Of a stretch of 64,000 nucleotides of DNA, positions 45,850-54,159 are shown one piece after another. Location of the stretch: positions 3,348,001-3,412,000 of the forward strand of contig NZ_CP095050.1 in the NCBI RefSeq assembly GCF_022921075.1, in the 5' to 3' direction. Origin of the DNA: Hymenobacter sp. 5317J-9. Lineage in GTDB: Bacteria; Bacteroidota; Bacteroidia; Cytophagales; Hymenobacteraceae. Both the position numbers and the translations under genes were made by a program. Numbering within the stretch: position 1 is the stretch's first letter; every line of letters begins with the position of its first letter. The notes beneath the pieces were generated by a model. The model saw nothing but the letters and a program-made list of their open reading frames with translations. It ran no database searches and had not been told where the DNA came from.

Positions 45850-46548
45850 ATGGCCATTCTTGATAACCTCACCAAAGCCGCGAAGGACTTCTTCATCGAA
45901 GACGATGGGGCGCCCCGCCCGGCCCCCGCGCCCGCCCCGGCGGTAGCGGCGCAGCCCACGCCGGCCGCGCCGCTGGCTGCCAGCCCGGCGCCGCTCGTCA
46001 CCCAGGCTGAGCAGCGCCACCTCGACCACATTGCCGGCCTGCTGGCCGGCGACGGCAAGGACTTCGGGGCCTACACCAAGATGGTGAACAGCATGGCCGG
46101 TAGCGGCCTCACCGGCCCCCTGCTTTACCAAACGGCCTTCAACGCCTTTTCGGCCCTCACCGGCGTGAACCAGACGGCCCTGCTGGCCTCGGCCGAGCAG
46201 CTGGCCACCAAGCTGGCCGAAGACCGGGCCCGGGTGCTGCAGCGCCACCGCGAGAAAATGGGCGAAAGCCCGGATTCTAAAGCCGCCCCCGGCCCGCTGG
46301 CGCTGCTGCAACAACGCGAAACGCAGCTGCAAGCCGAAGTGGCCTCCCTCACCGAGCAGCTGACCCAGAAAAGCCAGCAGCTGCGCGAAATCCAGCAGCA
46401 GGCCCTGGCCGAAAAGCAGAAAACGCAGGCGGCGTTGGCCTCCTATGAGCTGGCCAACGCCGCCGCTGCCGCCGACTTGCAAACGCACCGCAAGGCGGCC
46501 CAGAACTTCTTGAATCCCTCCTCTTCCACCACTTCTTCAAACGCCTAA
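45850..46548 (+). CDS. Ala/Pro-rich helical coiled-coil protein of the ABC-type cluster
   Basis: A 232-residue protein without signal peptide or membrane segment. Residues 1-20 are an amphipathic start (MAILDNLTKAAKDFFIEDD), 21-55 a Pro/Ala linker, 56-125 a compact helical region (AEQRHLDHIAGLLAGDGKDF ... GPLLYQTAFNAFSALTGV), and ~135-215 a long Gln/Glu-rich coiled coil (QQRETQLQAEVASLTEQL). The tail is Ser/Thr-rich. An upstream in-frame ATG at 45814 is less likely than the one at 45850. I do not recognise a named family. It ends four bases before the PspA-like gene, so the two are translated together and may interact through their coiled coils. Confidence 0.8.
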   Translation: MAILDNLTKAAKDFFIEDDGAPRPAPAPAPAVAAQPTPAAPLAASPAPLVTQAEQRHLDHIAGLLAGDGKDFGAYTKMVNSMAGSGLTGPLLYQTAFNAFSALTGVNQTALLASAEQLATKLAEDRARVLQRHREKMGESPDSKAAPGPLALLQQRETQLQAEVASLTEQLTQKSQQLREIQQQALAEKQKTQAALASYELANAAAAADLQTHRKAAQNFLNPSSSTTSSNA

Positions 46549-46552
46549 CCCC

Positions 46553-47548
46553 ATGAATACTTTGCTCACAACTACTTCTGATACCGACACCGGCCTCCCC
46601 AAGTGGCAGAAGCCGGAGAAAGTGGCCGGCCGCCTCGTGCTGCTGGGCCTGGCAGGCACGGCCGTGTACTACTGGGGCGTGATTCTGCCCTTCCTGGTCG
46701 ACATGGTATTCAACAGCGTGAAGCTGGGCATTGGGCTGGGCGTGCTGTTCGTGCTGTTTTTGCTGGCCACGAACAAGCGCATCCACGCCGGGCTGTGGTA
46801 CGCCGGACAGCGGGTGCTGCGCACGCTGGCGGGAATTTTCGTGAATACCGACCCCATCGGCATCATGCAGGACTACATCAAGAACACCGAGCAGGAAGCC
46901 CGCAAGATGGACGCCGAAGTGACCAACATCGAAGGCGCCCACGAGCTGGTGAAGCGAAAGCTGGCCGCCAACGATGCCCAAATGAAGGAATACCTGGCCC
47001 TGGCCAGCTCGGCCGCCCGCCAGAACGAAAAGGACATGGCCGAGAGCTACGCCAGCCGCGCCGCCCAGCTGGAGGACTACAACAAGCGCCTGCAGCCCAT
47101 GGCCACCACCACCGCCAACGTGAGCGTGGTGATGCGCCAGATTCTGAAAGCCGCCCTGCGCCAGATTGACGGCAGCAAGTTCAAAGTCAACCTCTTGAAA
47201 GACGAATACGAGCTGGTGAAACGCACCAGCTCCGGCATGCGCGCCGCCATGAACATCCTGCGCGGCGACCCCGACAAGAAGTACTTCTTCGACCTGGCCA
47301 CCGACCGCGTGGCCCAGGACATGGCCCAGCAGCTGGGCCAAATCAAGCAGGCCATGCGCTACTCGCAGGAGTTTGTGAAGGAGATGGACATTCAGAACGG
47401 CGTGATGAGCGAGAAGGGTCAGCGCTTACTCACCAAGTACCAGAACGGCGATTTCAACGCCGTGCTCAACGAAAAACCCCAAGCCACCCAATCCTTCGCC
47501 GCCACCAAAAAAGCCTCCGATGATGCCTATTCTAGCCTGCTTGATTAG
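46553..47548 (+). CDS. Membrane-anchored PspA/IM30-like coiled-coil protein
   Basis: A 331-residue protein with two membrane segments near the N-terminus (about 27-48 and 53-70: LVLLGLAGTAVYYWGVILPF; LGIGLGVLFVLFLLAT), followed by long helices. The stretch from about residue 98 (VNTDPIGIMQDYIKNTEQEARKMDAEV...) through the alanine-rich helices (ARQNEKDMAESYASRAAQLEDYNKRL) has the layout of PspA/IM30/Vipp1 proteins, though PspA itself lacks the membrane segments. The similarity is by eye and moderate. In a cluster with an OmpA-fused binding protein and an ABC pump, a role in envelope stress or membrane organisation is an inference. Confidence 0.75.
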   Translation: MNTLLTTTSDTDTGLPKWQKPEKVAGRLVLLGLAGTAVYYWGVILPFLVDMVFNSVKLGIGLGVLFVLFLLATNKRIHAGLWYAGQRVLRTLAGIFVNTDPIGIMQDYIKNTEQEARKMDAEVTNIEGAHELVKRKLAANDAQMKEYLALASSAARQNEKDMAESYASRAAQLEDYNKRLQPMATTTANVSVVMRQILKAALRQIDGSKFKVNLLKDEYELVKRTSSGMRAAMNILRGDPDKKYFFDLATDRVAQDMAQQLGQIKQAMRYSQEFVKEMDIQNGVMSEKGQRLLTKYQNGDFNAVLNEKPQATQSFAATKKASDDAYSSLLD

Positions 47549-47714
47549 CTTTTTGCTGGCCTGCGGCCTGGTGAGTCTGCTGGGCCAGCCGGCGCCCGTG
47601 ACGGTGGCGCCTCATGCCGCTTCGGTAGAACGTCATGCCGAGCACAGCCGAAGCAACTCGCTCGCCCGGCATCTCACCCCCCGGCCCCCTCTCCAAAAAA
47701 GAGGGGGAGCCTAA
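47520..47714 (+). CDS. Possible small lipoprotein whose 3' end is repeat-derived
   Basis: A 64-codon frame overlaps the end of the PspA-like gene by 29 bases. Its N-terminus looks secretory (PILACLISFLLACGLVSLL, with a lipobox-like LLAC). After about residue 36 the sequence is encoded by repeat remnants (family A-like cgtcatgccgagc, then family C), giving a typical repeat-translated tail (LTPRPPLQKRGG). It may be a real small gene truncated by repeat insertion, or chance. Confidence 0.3.
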   Translation: MMPILACLISFLLACGLVSLLGQPAPVTVAPHAASVERHAEHSRSNSLARHLTPRPPLQKRGGA

Positions 47715-47768
47715 CGCCAGCGCATAGCCGGTGCCCCCTCTCTTTTGGAGAGGGGGTCAGGGGGTGAG
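47672..47768. repeat. Intergenic inverted repeat, family C
   Basis: Arms about 47672-47698 (ctcaccccccggccccctct...) and 47743-47768 (...ggagagggggtcagggggtgag) pair with few mismatches. It lies in the 300-base spacer between the PspA-like and OmpA-fused genes, the only wide gap in that cluster. A diverged family A fragment lies just before it (47630-47660). Confidence 0.75.
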
Positions 47769-47848
47769 GTTGACGCCTGCCCCCAAAACAACCCAAAAAT
47801 CAACGCGCCCCAAATCGGGCGCCCCACTCCTCTTTTGCCTTACCTAAA

Positions 47849-49627
47849 ATGACAACACGTGGTAAATTCGTAATCGGCCTGCTCATCGTAGCCGCCCTTT
47901 ACTTCGGCATCAACAAGCTCATAGCCAGCGGTGCCGTCTTCAAAAAAGCCGAAACCGAATCGGTACTCCTCAACTCCATCGAGCTGCCCGCCGCCACCGG
48001 CGGCAACCGCGCCAACATCGTGGTGCCGCTGGCTCCGCTGCCGGGCACCGCTCCCGCCGAAAAAGGCACGCCCGTGGTGTGGGAGGTGATGGCCTGGAAC
48101 AGCCAAATGGCCGGCATGCTGGCCAACGGCGGCCCCCGCACCACCATGGGCTCGGCCCTGGCTGCTAATGGCGTGGACCTGCAGATTGTGCGCCAGGACG
48201 ATGTGAGCAAGATGCAGGCCGACCTGGTGAAAAACGCCCTGGACCTGCAAAACAACCCCGCCACGCCCGGCCTGATTGTGAGCATCATGGGCGACGGCCT
48301 GCCCGCTTTTTCGGCGGTGCAAGCTGAATTGCAGAAGACTGGCACGCAGCTGCAGATTCTGCCCTACTCGGTAGGTAAATCCTTCGGCGAAGACAAGCTG
48401 ATGGGCCCCAAAGAGTGGCTTGACAACCCCAAATCGGCTCTGGGCAAAACCATTGCCTGCTACCTGCGCGACGGCGACCAGAACATCGCCCTGAAATGGT
48501 GCGCCGACAACGGCCTGAAAGTGAACCCTGACGAAACCACCTACGACCCCGAAGCCGTGAACTTTATGGCCGCCAGCGACTTTCTGGTTGCCGCTGAGAA
48601 GTACATCCTCGGCAAGCCCGAAGCCCGCACCAAAGTGGTGAACGGCAAGAACACCGGCGTGAAGGTGGACGTGGCGGCCGACGCCGTGGCCACTTGGACG
48701 CCCGGCGACGTGAACATTGCCAAGCAGCGCGGCGGCCTCGTCAACATCGTGAGCACGAAGGACTACTCCAACCAGATGCCCAACATCATGGTGACGACCA
48801 AGCGCTGGTACGATGCCCACCAGAAGGAAGTGCTGGGTTTGATGACGGCCTTTGCCGTGGCCGGCGACCAGGTGAAATCGCACCCCGAAGCCCTGACCCG
48901 CGCCGCCGACATTTCGGCCACCGTGTACGGCGACCAGGACAAGCCCGGCGCCTACTGGCTGAAGTACTACAAAGGCGTGAGCGAAGCCGACCGCAACGGC
49001 GAAGTGGTGGAGCTGGGCGGCAGCAAAGCCTTCAACTTCAGCGATAACCTGAGCTTGTTTGGCCTCGACGAAGGCGGCACCAACGTGTACGCCGCCGTGT
49101 ACAAAACCTTCGGTGATGTGCAGAAAAAGCTCTACCCTAAAGAACTGCCCAGCTACGTGCCTCTCGACCAGATGCTGGACCTGACGCCCCTCAAAAAGCT
49201 GCAGGCGCAATACAAAGGCAAAACCGTGGCGCCGGCCGAAACCCAGCAGTTTGCCGCCGATGACGAAATCCGCCAGAGCGTGAGCAAGCGCGCCTGGAAC
49301 ATCGCCTTCAACTCGGGCCAGAGCACCTTCACTCCCGCCGCCGAGCGCGACCTCAACCAGCTCTTCAACGACCTCGTGGTGGCCGGCCGCCTGAAAGTGG
49401 CCGTGCACGGCCACACCGACAACACCGGCGACCCGCAGAAAAACCAACAGCTCTCCGAGGACCGCGCCATGGCCGTGGAGCACTGGCTCGAAGCCAAAAG
49501 CCGCAGCGCCTTCCCCGACGGCCGCGTGCAAGTGTACGCCCACGGCGCCACCGAGCCGCTAGCCAGCAACGCCACCCCCGACGGCAAAGCCAAGAACCGC
49601 CGCGTGGAAATCGTGCTGGGCAACTAA
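47849..49627 (+). CDS. Membrane-anchored ABC solute-binding protein fused to an OmpA domain
   Basis: A 592-residue protein. Residues ~7-28 are one uncleaved membrane segment (FVIGLLIVAALYFGINKLIA). Residues ~65-430 form a periplasmic binding-protein domain of the nitrate/taurine/phosphate type (VVWEVMAWNSQMAGMLANGG ... LIVSIMGDGLPAFSAVQAEL ... MPNIMVTTKRWYDAHQKEV). Residues ~485-592 are an OmpA/MotB peptidoglycan-binding domain (FNSGQSTFTPAAERDLNQLF; HGHTDNTGD; LSEDRAMAVEHWLEAK; KNRRVEIVL). The protein would thus bridge the inner membrane and cell wall while presenting a solute-binding module to the permease encoded next. The ligand is unknown. Confidence 0.88.
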   Translation: MTTRGKFVIGLLIVAALYFGINKLIASGAVFKKAETESVLLNSIELPAATGGNRANIVVPLAPLPGTAPAEKGTPVVWEVMAWNSQMAGMLANGGPRTTMGSALAANGVDLQIVRQDDVSKMQADLVKNALDLQNNPATPGLIVSIMGDGLPAFSAVQAELQKTGTQLQILPYSVGKSFGEDKLMGPKEWLDNPKSALGKTIACYLRDGDQNIALKWCADNGLKVNPDETTYDPEAVNFMAASDFLVAAEKYILGKPEARTKVVNGKNTGVKVDVAADAVATWTPGDVNIAKQRGGLVNIVSTKDYSNQMPNIMVTTKRWYDAHQKEVLGLMTAFAVAGDQVKSHPEALTRAADISATVYGDQDKPGAYWLKYYKGVSEADRNGEVVELGGSKAFNFSDNLSLFGLDEGGTNVYAAVYKTFGDVQKKLYPKELPSYVPLDQMLDLTPLKKLQAQYKGKTVAPAETQQFAADDEIRQSVSKRAWNIAFNSGQSTFTPAAERDLNQLFNDLVVAGRLKVAVHGHTDNTGDPQKNQQLSEDRAMAVEHWLEAKSRSAFPDGRVQVYAHGATEPLASNATPDGKAKNRRVEIVLGN

Positions 49628-49654
49628 TCCCTAAGTGACACCCAACAAAAAGAA

Positions 49655-49756
49655 GGTCATGCTGAGCGAAGTCGAAGCATCTCGCGTGTGGTAGCAATCA
49701 ACGCTACTTCAACGAAGCGATAGAGATAGAGATGCTTCGACCAACTCAGCATGACC
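49655..49756. repeat. Intergenic inverted repeat, family A variant
   Basis: Arms 49655-49683 (ggtcatgctgagcgaagt...) and 49729-49756 (gagatgcttcg...cagcatgacc) pair imperfectly. It lies between the OmpA-fused binding protein and the permease, with a T run after it on the plus strand, so it may reduce downstream expression. Confidence 0.75.
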
Positions 49757-49776
49757 GTTCTTTTTTCTCATTCCCA

Positions 49777-50553
49777 ATGAAAACCTTATTCGCCCCCAAT
49801 GCCCAGCCGCGCCGCATCGTCTTCACCTCCATGGTGGTAGCGCAGGTGGCTCTGCTACTGCTGCTGTGGGTGTTCTACCCCATGCAACTGTTCCCTAGCC
49901 TGGGCGAGGTCGTCCGCGCCCTCGGGGACCTCATTACCAGCCAGGGCCTGATTCCGGAGCTGTGGGCCAGCATGACCACGGCCCTCGAAGCCCTGGCCGT
50001 GGCCACGGTGCTGGCGCTGGCAATCTCCTACCTCACGGCGCTGCCGTTCTTCCGGCCCATTGCCTACGCGGCCTCCAAGATGCGCTACCTCACCCTCACC
50101 GGCCTCACCTTCTTCATGGCCCTGATGGTGAGCTCCGGACACCAGGTGAAGCTCTCGGTACTCATCTTCGGCGCCACGGTGTACTTGGTCACGGGCATGA
50201 CGAGCGTGATTCTGACCACTACGCAGGAGGAAATGGACCATGCCCGCACCCTGGGCATGAGCGAGTGGCGCAGTTTCTACGAAGTCGTGGTGCTGGGCAA
50301 GCTCGACGACATGCTGGAAGTGGTGCGCCAGAACTTCGCCATCATCTGGACCATGATTACGCTGGTCGAAACGCTTTACCAAAGCGAAGGCGGCATCGGC
50401 CTGCTGCTGTATAAGCAGAACCGGTATTTGCACCTCGATGGCGTACTGGCCATTCAACTTGTGATTTTGGCCACCGGCGCCATGCAGGACTACGTGTTTG
50501 TGCTGCTGCGGAAGGTGTTTTTTCCTTATTCCTCTTTAGGAACATCCGCCTAG
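49777..50553 (+). CDS. ABC transporter permease (nitrate/sulfonate-type)
   Basis: From the ATG at 49777 (258 residues) this is an integral inner-membrane permease of the binding-protein-dependent type, with about six hydrophobic segments (for example VVAQVALLLLLWVFYP; ALAVATVLALAISYLTAL; VLIFGATVYLVTGMTSVIL). The cytoplasmic loop that contacts the ATPase is visible as EMDHARTLGMSEWRSFYEVVVLGKLDDM. An earlier ATG at 49732 lies inside the repeat and is rejected. It pairs with the OmpA-fused binding protein before it and the ATPase after it. Confidence 0.9.
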   Translation: MKTLFAPNAQPRRIVFTSMVVAQVALLLLLWVFYPMQLFPSLGEVVRALGDLITSQGLIPELWASMTTALEALAVATVLALAISYLTALPFFRPIAYAASKMRYLTLTGLTFFMALMVSSGHQVKLSVLIFGATVYLVTGMTSVILTTTQEEMDHARTLGMSEWRSFYEVVVLGKLDDMLEVVRQNFAIIWTMITLVETLYQSEGGIGLLLYKQNRYLHLDGVLAIQLVILATGAMQDYVFVLLRKVFFPYSSLGTSA

Positions 50554-50555
50554 CG

Positions 50556-50698
50556 GGCGCCTCACCCCCCGGCCCCCTCTCCCAAAGGAGAGGGGGTGCC
50601 TGCCGACTTCTCGTCATCCCTTCAACCCGAATTAGCTCGCCCGCGCCGCCGTGGCCCCCCCCTCTCCTTTGGGAGAGGGGGCCGGGGGGTGAGGCGCC
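50556..50698. repeat. Intergenic inverted repeat, family C (41-nt perfect arms)
   Basis: Arms 50556-50596 and 50658-50698 are perfect reverse complements over 41 bases, the longest in the window, and each arm carries its own ctctcccaaaggagag hairpin. It fills almost the whole spacer between permease and ATPase. Confidence 0.88.
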
Positions 50699-50711
50699 AA
50701 TCAGAACAACC

Positions 50712-51542
50712 ATGACTGCCCTCCCTTTCAACTACAAAGAGCCCATCCTCACCCTGAGCAACATCTCCATGTCGTTCCACGGCGAGACCATCCTGCGCGA
50801 CATCAACGCCCAAATCCTCGACGTGACGCGGCCCAACATGAGCCAGGGCCAGGTGGTGGGCTTCTACGGCCGCTCGGGCATCGGCAAGTCGGTGCTGTGC
50901 CGCATCATGGCGGGGCTCATCCGGCCCAGCGGCGGCACCGTGGAAGTGGGCCAGGCCCAGCAGGCCGTGGAGCCCGGCATGGTGGGCTTCGTGCAGCAGC
51001 GCTACCCGCTGTTCGACCACCGCACCCTGCTCGACAATCTCCTAGTGGCCGCCCAGCGCAAGCACGCCCCTGAGGCTGCCCGCCAGCACGTGGATATGTA
51101 CCTGGAGCGGTTTGGCCTGGCGCCGCACGCCCGCAAGTACCCGGCCCTGCTCTCGGGCGGGCAGCGGCAGCGGGCGGCCATCGCCCAGCAGCTGCTCTGC
51201 TCCGACCACCTCATCCTGCTCGACGAGCCTTTCTCCGGCCTCGACGTGGCCATGATTGACGAGTTGAAGCGCATCATCGTCGAAGTCACTACCATGGACG
51301 AGCTGAACACCGTCGTCATCGTCTCGCACGACCTCGTGACCACCACCGCCCTGGCCGACCGCCTCTGGCTGCTGGGCCGCGAGCGCGACGCCAGCGGCCA
51401 GTTCCTGCCCGGCGCCACCATCAGCCCCCGCCACCAGTACAACTTGGCCCAGCTCGGCCTGGCCTGGCACCCCGACGTCGAAGCCGAACCAGAATTCGCC
51501 CAGTTTGTGGCCGAGATTAAGGAGGAGATTCGGGGGAGTTAG
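50712..51542 (+). CDS. ABC transporter ATP-binding subunit
   Basis: A 276-residue cytoplasmic ATPase. Walker A GRSGIGKSVLC (about residues 54-64), Q-loop near GFVQQRYPLF, signature LLSGGQRQRAAIAQQL, Walker B LILLDEPFSGLD and H-loop VIVSHD are all present, so it should be active. The C-terminal ~40 residues (YNLAQLGLAWHPDVEAEPEF) extend beyond the core. It completes the transporter with the permease (49777) and OmpA-fused binding protein (47849). Confidence 0.94.
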   Translation: MTALPFNYKEPILTLSNISMSFHGETILRDINAQILDVTRPNMSQGQVVGFYGRSGIGKSVLCRIMAGLIRPSGGTVEVGQAQQAVEPGMVGFVQQRYPLFDHRTLLDNLLVAAQRKHAPEAARQHVDMYLERFGLAPHARKYPALLSGGQRQRAAIAQQLLCSDHLILLDEPFSGLDVAMIDELKRIIVEVTTMDELNTVVIVSHDLVTTTALADRLWLLGRERDASGQFLPGATISPRHQYNLAQLGLAWHPDVEAEPEFAQFVAEIKEEIRGS

Positions 51543-51570
51543 GCCTACGTTAATCGCACTGGATTATGGC

Positions 51571-51587
51571 TGTATTTGCTAAATACA
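51571..51587. promoter_or_regulatory. Small AT-rich palindrome before the HEPN-like gene
   Basis: tgtattt-gct-aaataca is a perfect 7-bp inverted repeat about 110 bases before the DUF3644-like ATG; a related aaatttagca segment follows at 51605-51614. It could be an operator or part of the border of acquired DNA. The rest of the 151-base spacer shows nothing clear. Confidence 0.3.
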
Positions 51588-51693
51588 CAACACCTTGTTA
51601 ACCAAATTTAGCAATAATAAAAATCAATAAAACCCTTTTCTCCAATGGCTTCCTAGTAACTTGACGCCGCATTTTAGTTGTTAACACCTCTCC

Positions 51694-52767
51694 ATGCAAC
51701 CAACGTCTACTATCCGCCGCCGCAAACCGCCAATGACAAAAATCTTGATTGAAAGTGCGGTGGCTTTCATGGGGCAAGCTGTAAATCTTCAGAATGCAAC
51801 ACAAATAGCTCAACGTCATGAAAAAGTCGCCATTGCAATGGCAACGGCGTGGGAAAAAATTTTAAAGGCTTTTCTCTATCGTATTGATAGAAGAATTATT
51901 TATTATCCATTGCCTAGGGTTCAAAGAGGACAACCAAGGCCTAAAAGAAAAACCCTGTCTTTGGACAGGTGCCTAGATGAAGTTCAGAACAGACTAGGAA
52001 AGCCTTTTGAGGCCACAAAAGCCATTATCGAGCAGGCCGGTGAATACCGCAATGAATGTATTCACTTCTATGGCGAACGACTTGATGCTGTTTTGATGCC
52101 TTTATTCTCGCAATGTTGCTTAAACTTTAGTGAGTTTTTGAGGCAGCATTTCAGCAGGGAGTTATTCTCAGAGCTCGAGCTTGCCATTCTTCCTCTGGCA
52201 TACCAACTGCCCTTCGTTGCAGAGGACTTTTTAACCACACATAACGCCAGTCACGGAGCGAGTCAAGAGGTCAAGGATTTCTTGCAGGGCTTAACCGACG
52301 TTGGCCGGCGGCTACATGAAAGTGGGCACACTGACTCTATTTTGGTGAAATACCATCTTGCACTTGTAAGTGTTAAAAATTCTGGAGAAGCAGATGGCGT
52401 TGTCCACGTCGACAATGCGGCTCCATCTGACACAACAATTCGGATTGAACGCCCAGTACAGGGCGAGATTCGTCTCACATCAAGTAGGAATGCTGCAATT
52501 GTGCGACTTTCTGACGATGATTTGCCTCGCCATGGCTATGTGCTCGGCTACCAGGACTTATTATTCCAAGTCATGAAAGAAGGGTACAAATGGGATGAAG
52601 GAGTTAAGAATTTCGTCAAAAGCTTAAGAGAGGACGCTAGTCTTTGCTACGTTCGCAAAGCAAACCCAATGAGTGTAAAAAGCTCCACTACATGCCTTTA
52701 CCATACTGATGTACAAGCTCGCTTAATGGAATACTTGTTAGCAAAAGGCGCACGACGGGCAGCTTAA
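51694..52767 (+). CDS. DUF3644/HEPN-like protein, probable horizontally acquired
   Basis: A 357-residue cytoplasmic protein unlike its neighbours. Residues ~15-70 form two helices of the type seen in DUF3644 (ILIESAVAFMGQAVNLQ; KVAIAMATAWEKILKAFLYRI). At 119-124 the sequence RNECIH gives R-x4-H with Asn after Arg, the catalytic motif of HEPN ribonucleases. The C-terminal ~130 residues (LGYQDLLFQVMKEGYKW ... YHTDVQARLMEYLLAKG) resemble a DNA-binding or recognition region. The gene is AT-rich: 23 of 60 bases at 51781-51840 are G/C, against 44 of 60 at 52861-52920 in the next gene. HEPN proteins often act as toxins or defence effectors; that role is inferred. A second start at 51733 is possible. 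It ends 12 bases before the sigma-54 regulator. Confidence 0.75.
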   Translation: MQPTSTIRRRKPPMTKILIESAVAFMGQAVNLQNATQIAQRHEKVAIAMATAWEKILKAFLYRIDRRIIYYPLPRVQRGQPRPKRKTLSLDRCLDEVQNRLGKPFEATKAIIEQAGEYRNECIHFYGERLDAVLMPLFSQCCLNFSEFLRQHFSRELFSELELAILPLAYQLPFVAEDFLTTHNASHGASQEVKDFLQGLTDVGRRLHESGHTDSILVKYHLALVSVKNSGEADGVVHVDNAAPSDTTIRIERPVQGEIRLTSSRNAAIVRLSDDDLPRHGYVLGYQDLLFQVMKEGYKWDEGVKNFVKSLREDASLCYVRKANPMSVKSSTTCLYHTDVQARLMEYLLAKGARRAA

Positions 52768-52779
52768 TTACAAGTAACC

Positions 52780-54138
52780 ATGCCCACCGGAACCCTCCTA
52801 ATCATCGACGACGAGGCGCGCTTGCGCCAGTTGCTGGCCCAGGTGCTGGAGCTGGAAGGCTACGCCGTGCTGCAAGCCCCCGACGCCACCCGCGGCCTGG
52901 AGCTGCTGCAGCAACACGCCGACGAGGTGCTGCTGGTGCTCTCCGACGTGAAGCTGCCCGACGCCAACGGCGTGGACCTGCTGCCCCGCCTCAAAGCCGC
53001 CGCACCCGATGCCGAAGTGGTGCTGCTCACCGCCTACGGCACCATCCCGGATGGCGTGAAGGCCATGAAGCTCGGCGCGTTCGACTACCTCACCAAGGGC
53101 GATTTTGAGCAGCAGCTGGTGGTCGTCGTCGACCGCGCCGCCGAAAAAGCCCGCCTCCGCAAGCGCGTCACCGAGCTGGAGCGCCGCATGGGCCAGCGCC
53201 ACACCTTCGAGGCCATGATAGGCGCCTCGCCCGAGCTGCAGCGCGTGCAGCAGCTGGCCCGCCAGGTGGCCCCCACCGACAGCACCGTGCTGCTGGAAGG
53301 GCCCACCGGCAGCGGCAAGGAGCTTTTTGCCCAGGCCATCCACCAGGCCAGCGCGCGCAAGGCCAAGAACTTCGTGGCCGTGAACTGCAGCGCCTTTCCC
53401 AAAGACCTGCTCGAATCGGAGCTGTTTGGCTACCGCAAAGGCGCCTTCACCGGCGCCCTCACCGACAAGAAAGGCCTGCTGGAAGAAGCCAACGGCGGCA
53501 CCCTGTTTCTGGACGAAATCGGCGAGCTGGAGCTCAACGTGCAAGCCAAGTTCCTGCGGGTGCTGGAGCTGCAGCAGTTCGTGAAGCTCGGCGACACCAA
53601 GCCCACCAACGTGAACCTGCGCATGGTGGCCGCCACCAACCGCAACCTCAAGCAGGAAGCCGCCGAAGGCCGCTTCCGGCCCGATTTGTACTACCGCCTC
53701 TCGGTGTTCACCATCCAAGTGCCGCCCCTCAAAGACCGGCCCGCCGACGTGGCCCCGCTGGCCCAGCACTTCCTGCGCGACTTCGCCGCCAAGCTCAGCA
53801 AGCGCCTGCCCGGCCTCGCCCCCGAGGCCCTGGCCCTGCTGCAGCGCTACCCCTGGCCCGGCAATGTGCGCGAGCTGAAAAACGTGCTGGAGCGCGCCGC
53901 CATCCTCGCCCCGAGCGGTGAGCCGTTGTCGGCTGACTTTCTGCCCGATGAGTTTCACGCCCTCGGCCGCCCTGCCCGCCCCGGTGCCGACGCCGCCGAC
54001 GACAGCCTGCGCGCCCTCGAAGCCAGGCACATCGAGAAACTGATGCGCGAGCTGGACGGCAACAAGCCCGAAGTGGCCAAGCGCCTAGGCATTGGACTGA
54101 CGACGCTATACAGAAAGCTGGAAGAGTACGGGTTGTAG
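52780..54138 (+). CDS. Sigma-54-dependent NtrC-family response regulator
   Basis: A 452-residue regulator with all three domains. Receiver (1-125): acidic D10/D11, phospho-acceptor D56 (LSDVKLPD), K106. AAA+ (about 145-375): Walker A GPTGSGKE (174-181), the sigma-54-contacting GAFTGA (221-226) and Walker B TLFLDE (241-246), with RPDLYYRLSVF and WPGNVRELKN. The C-terminal FIS-type HTH is at ~420-450 (PEVAKRLGIGLTTLYRKLEEYG). It needs RpoN for transcription activation. Likely partner is the kinase at 57700, which has the same orientation, with a hybrid kinase between them on the other strand. It converges with that kinase, with only 21 bases between the stops. Confidence 0.95.
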   Translation: MPTGTLLIIDDEARLRQLLAQVLELEGYAVLQAPDATRGLELLQQHADEVLLVLSDVKLPDANGVDLLPRLKAAAPDAEVVLLTAYGTIPDGVKAMKLGAFDYLTKGDFEQQLVVVVDRAAEKARLRKRVTELERRMGQRHTFEAMIGASPELQRVQQLARQVAPTDSTVLLEGPTGSGKELFAQAIHQASARKAKNFVAVNCSAFPKDLLESELFGYRKGAFTGALTDKKGLLEEANGGTLFLDEIGELELNVQAKFLRVLELQQFVKLGDTKPTNVNLRMVAATNRNLKQEAAEGRFRPDLYYRLSVFTIQVPPLKDRPADVAPLAQHFLRDFAAKLSKRLPGLAPEALALLQRYPWPGNVRELKNVLERAAILAPSGEPLSADFLPDEFHALGRPARPGADAADDSLRALEARHIEKLMRELDGNKPEVAKRLGIGLTTLYRKLEEYGL

Positions 54139-54159
54139 CGCGAACTCGCCGAGTCCACG

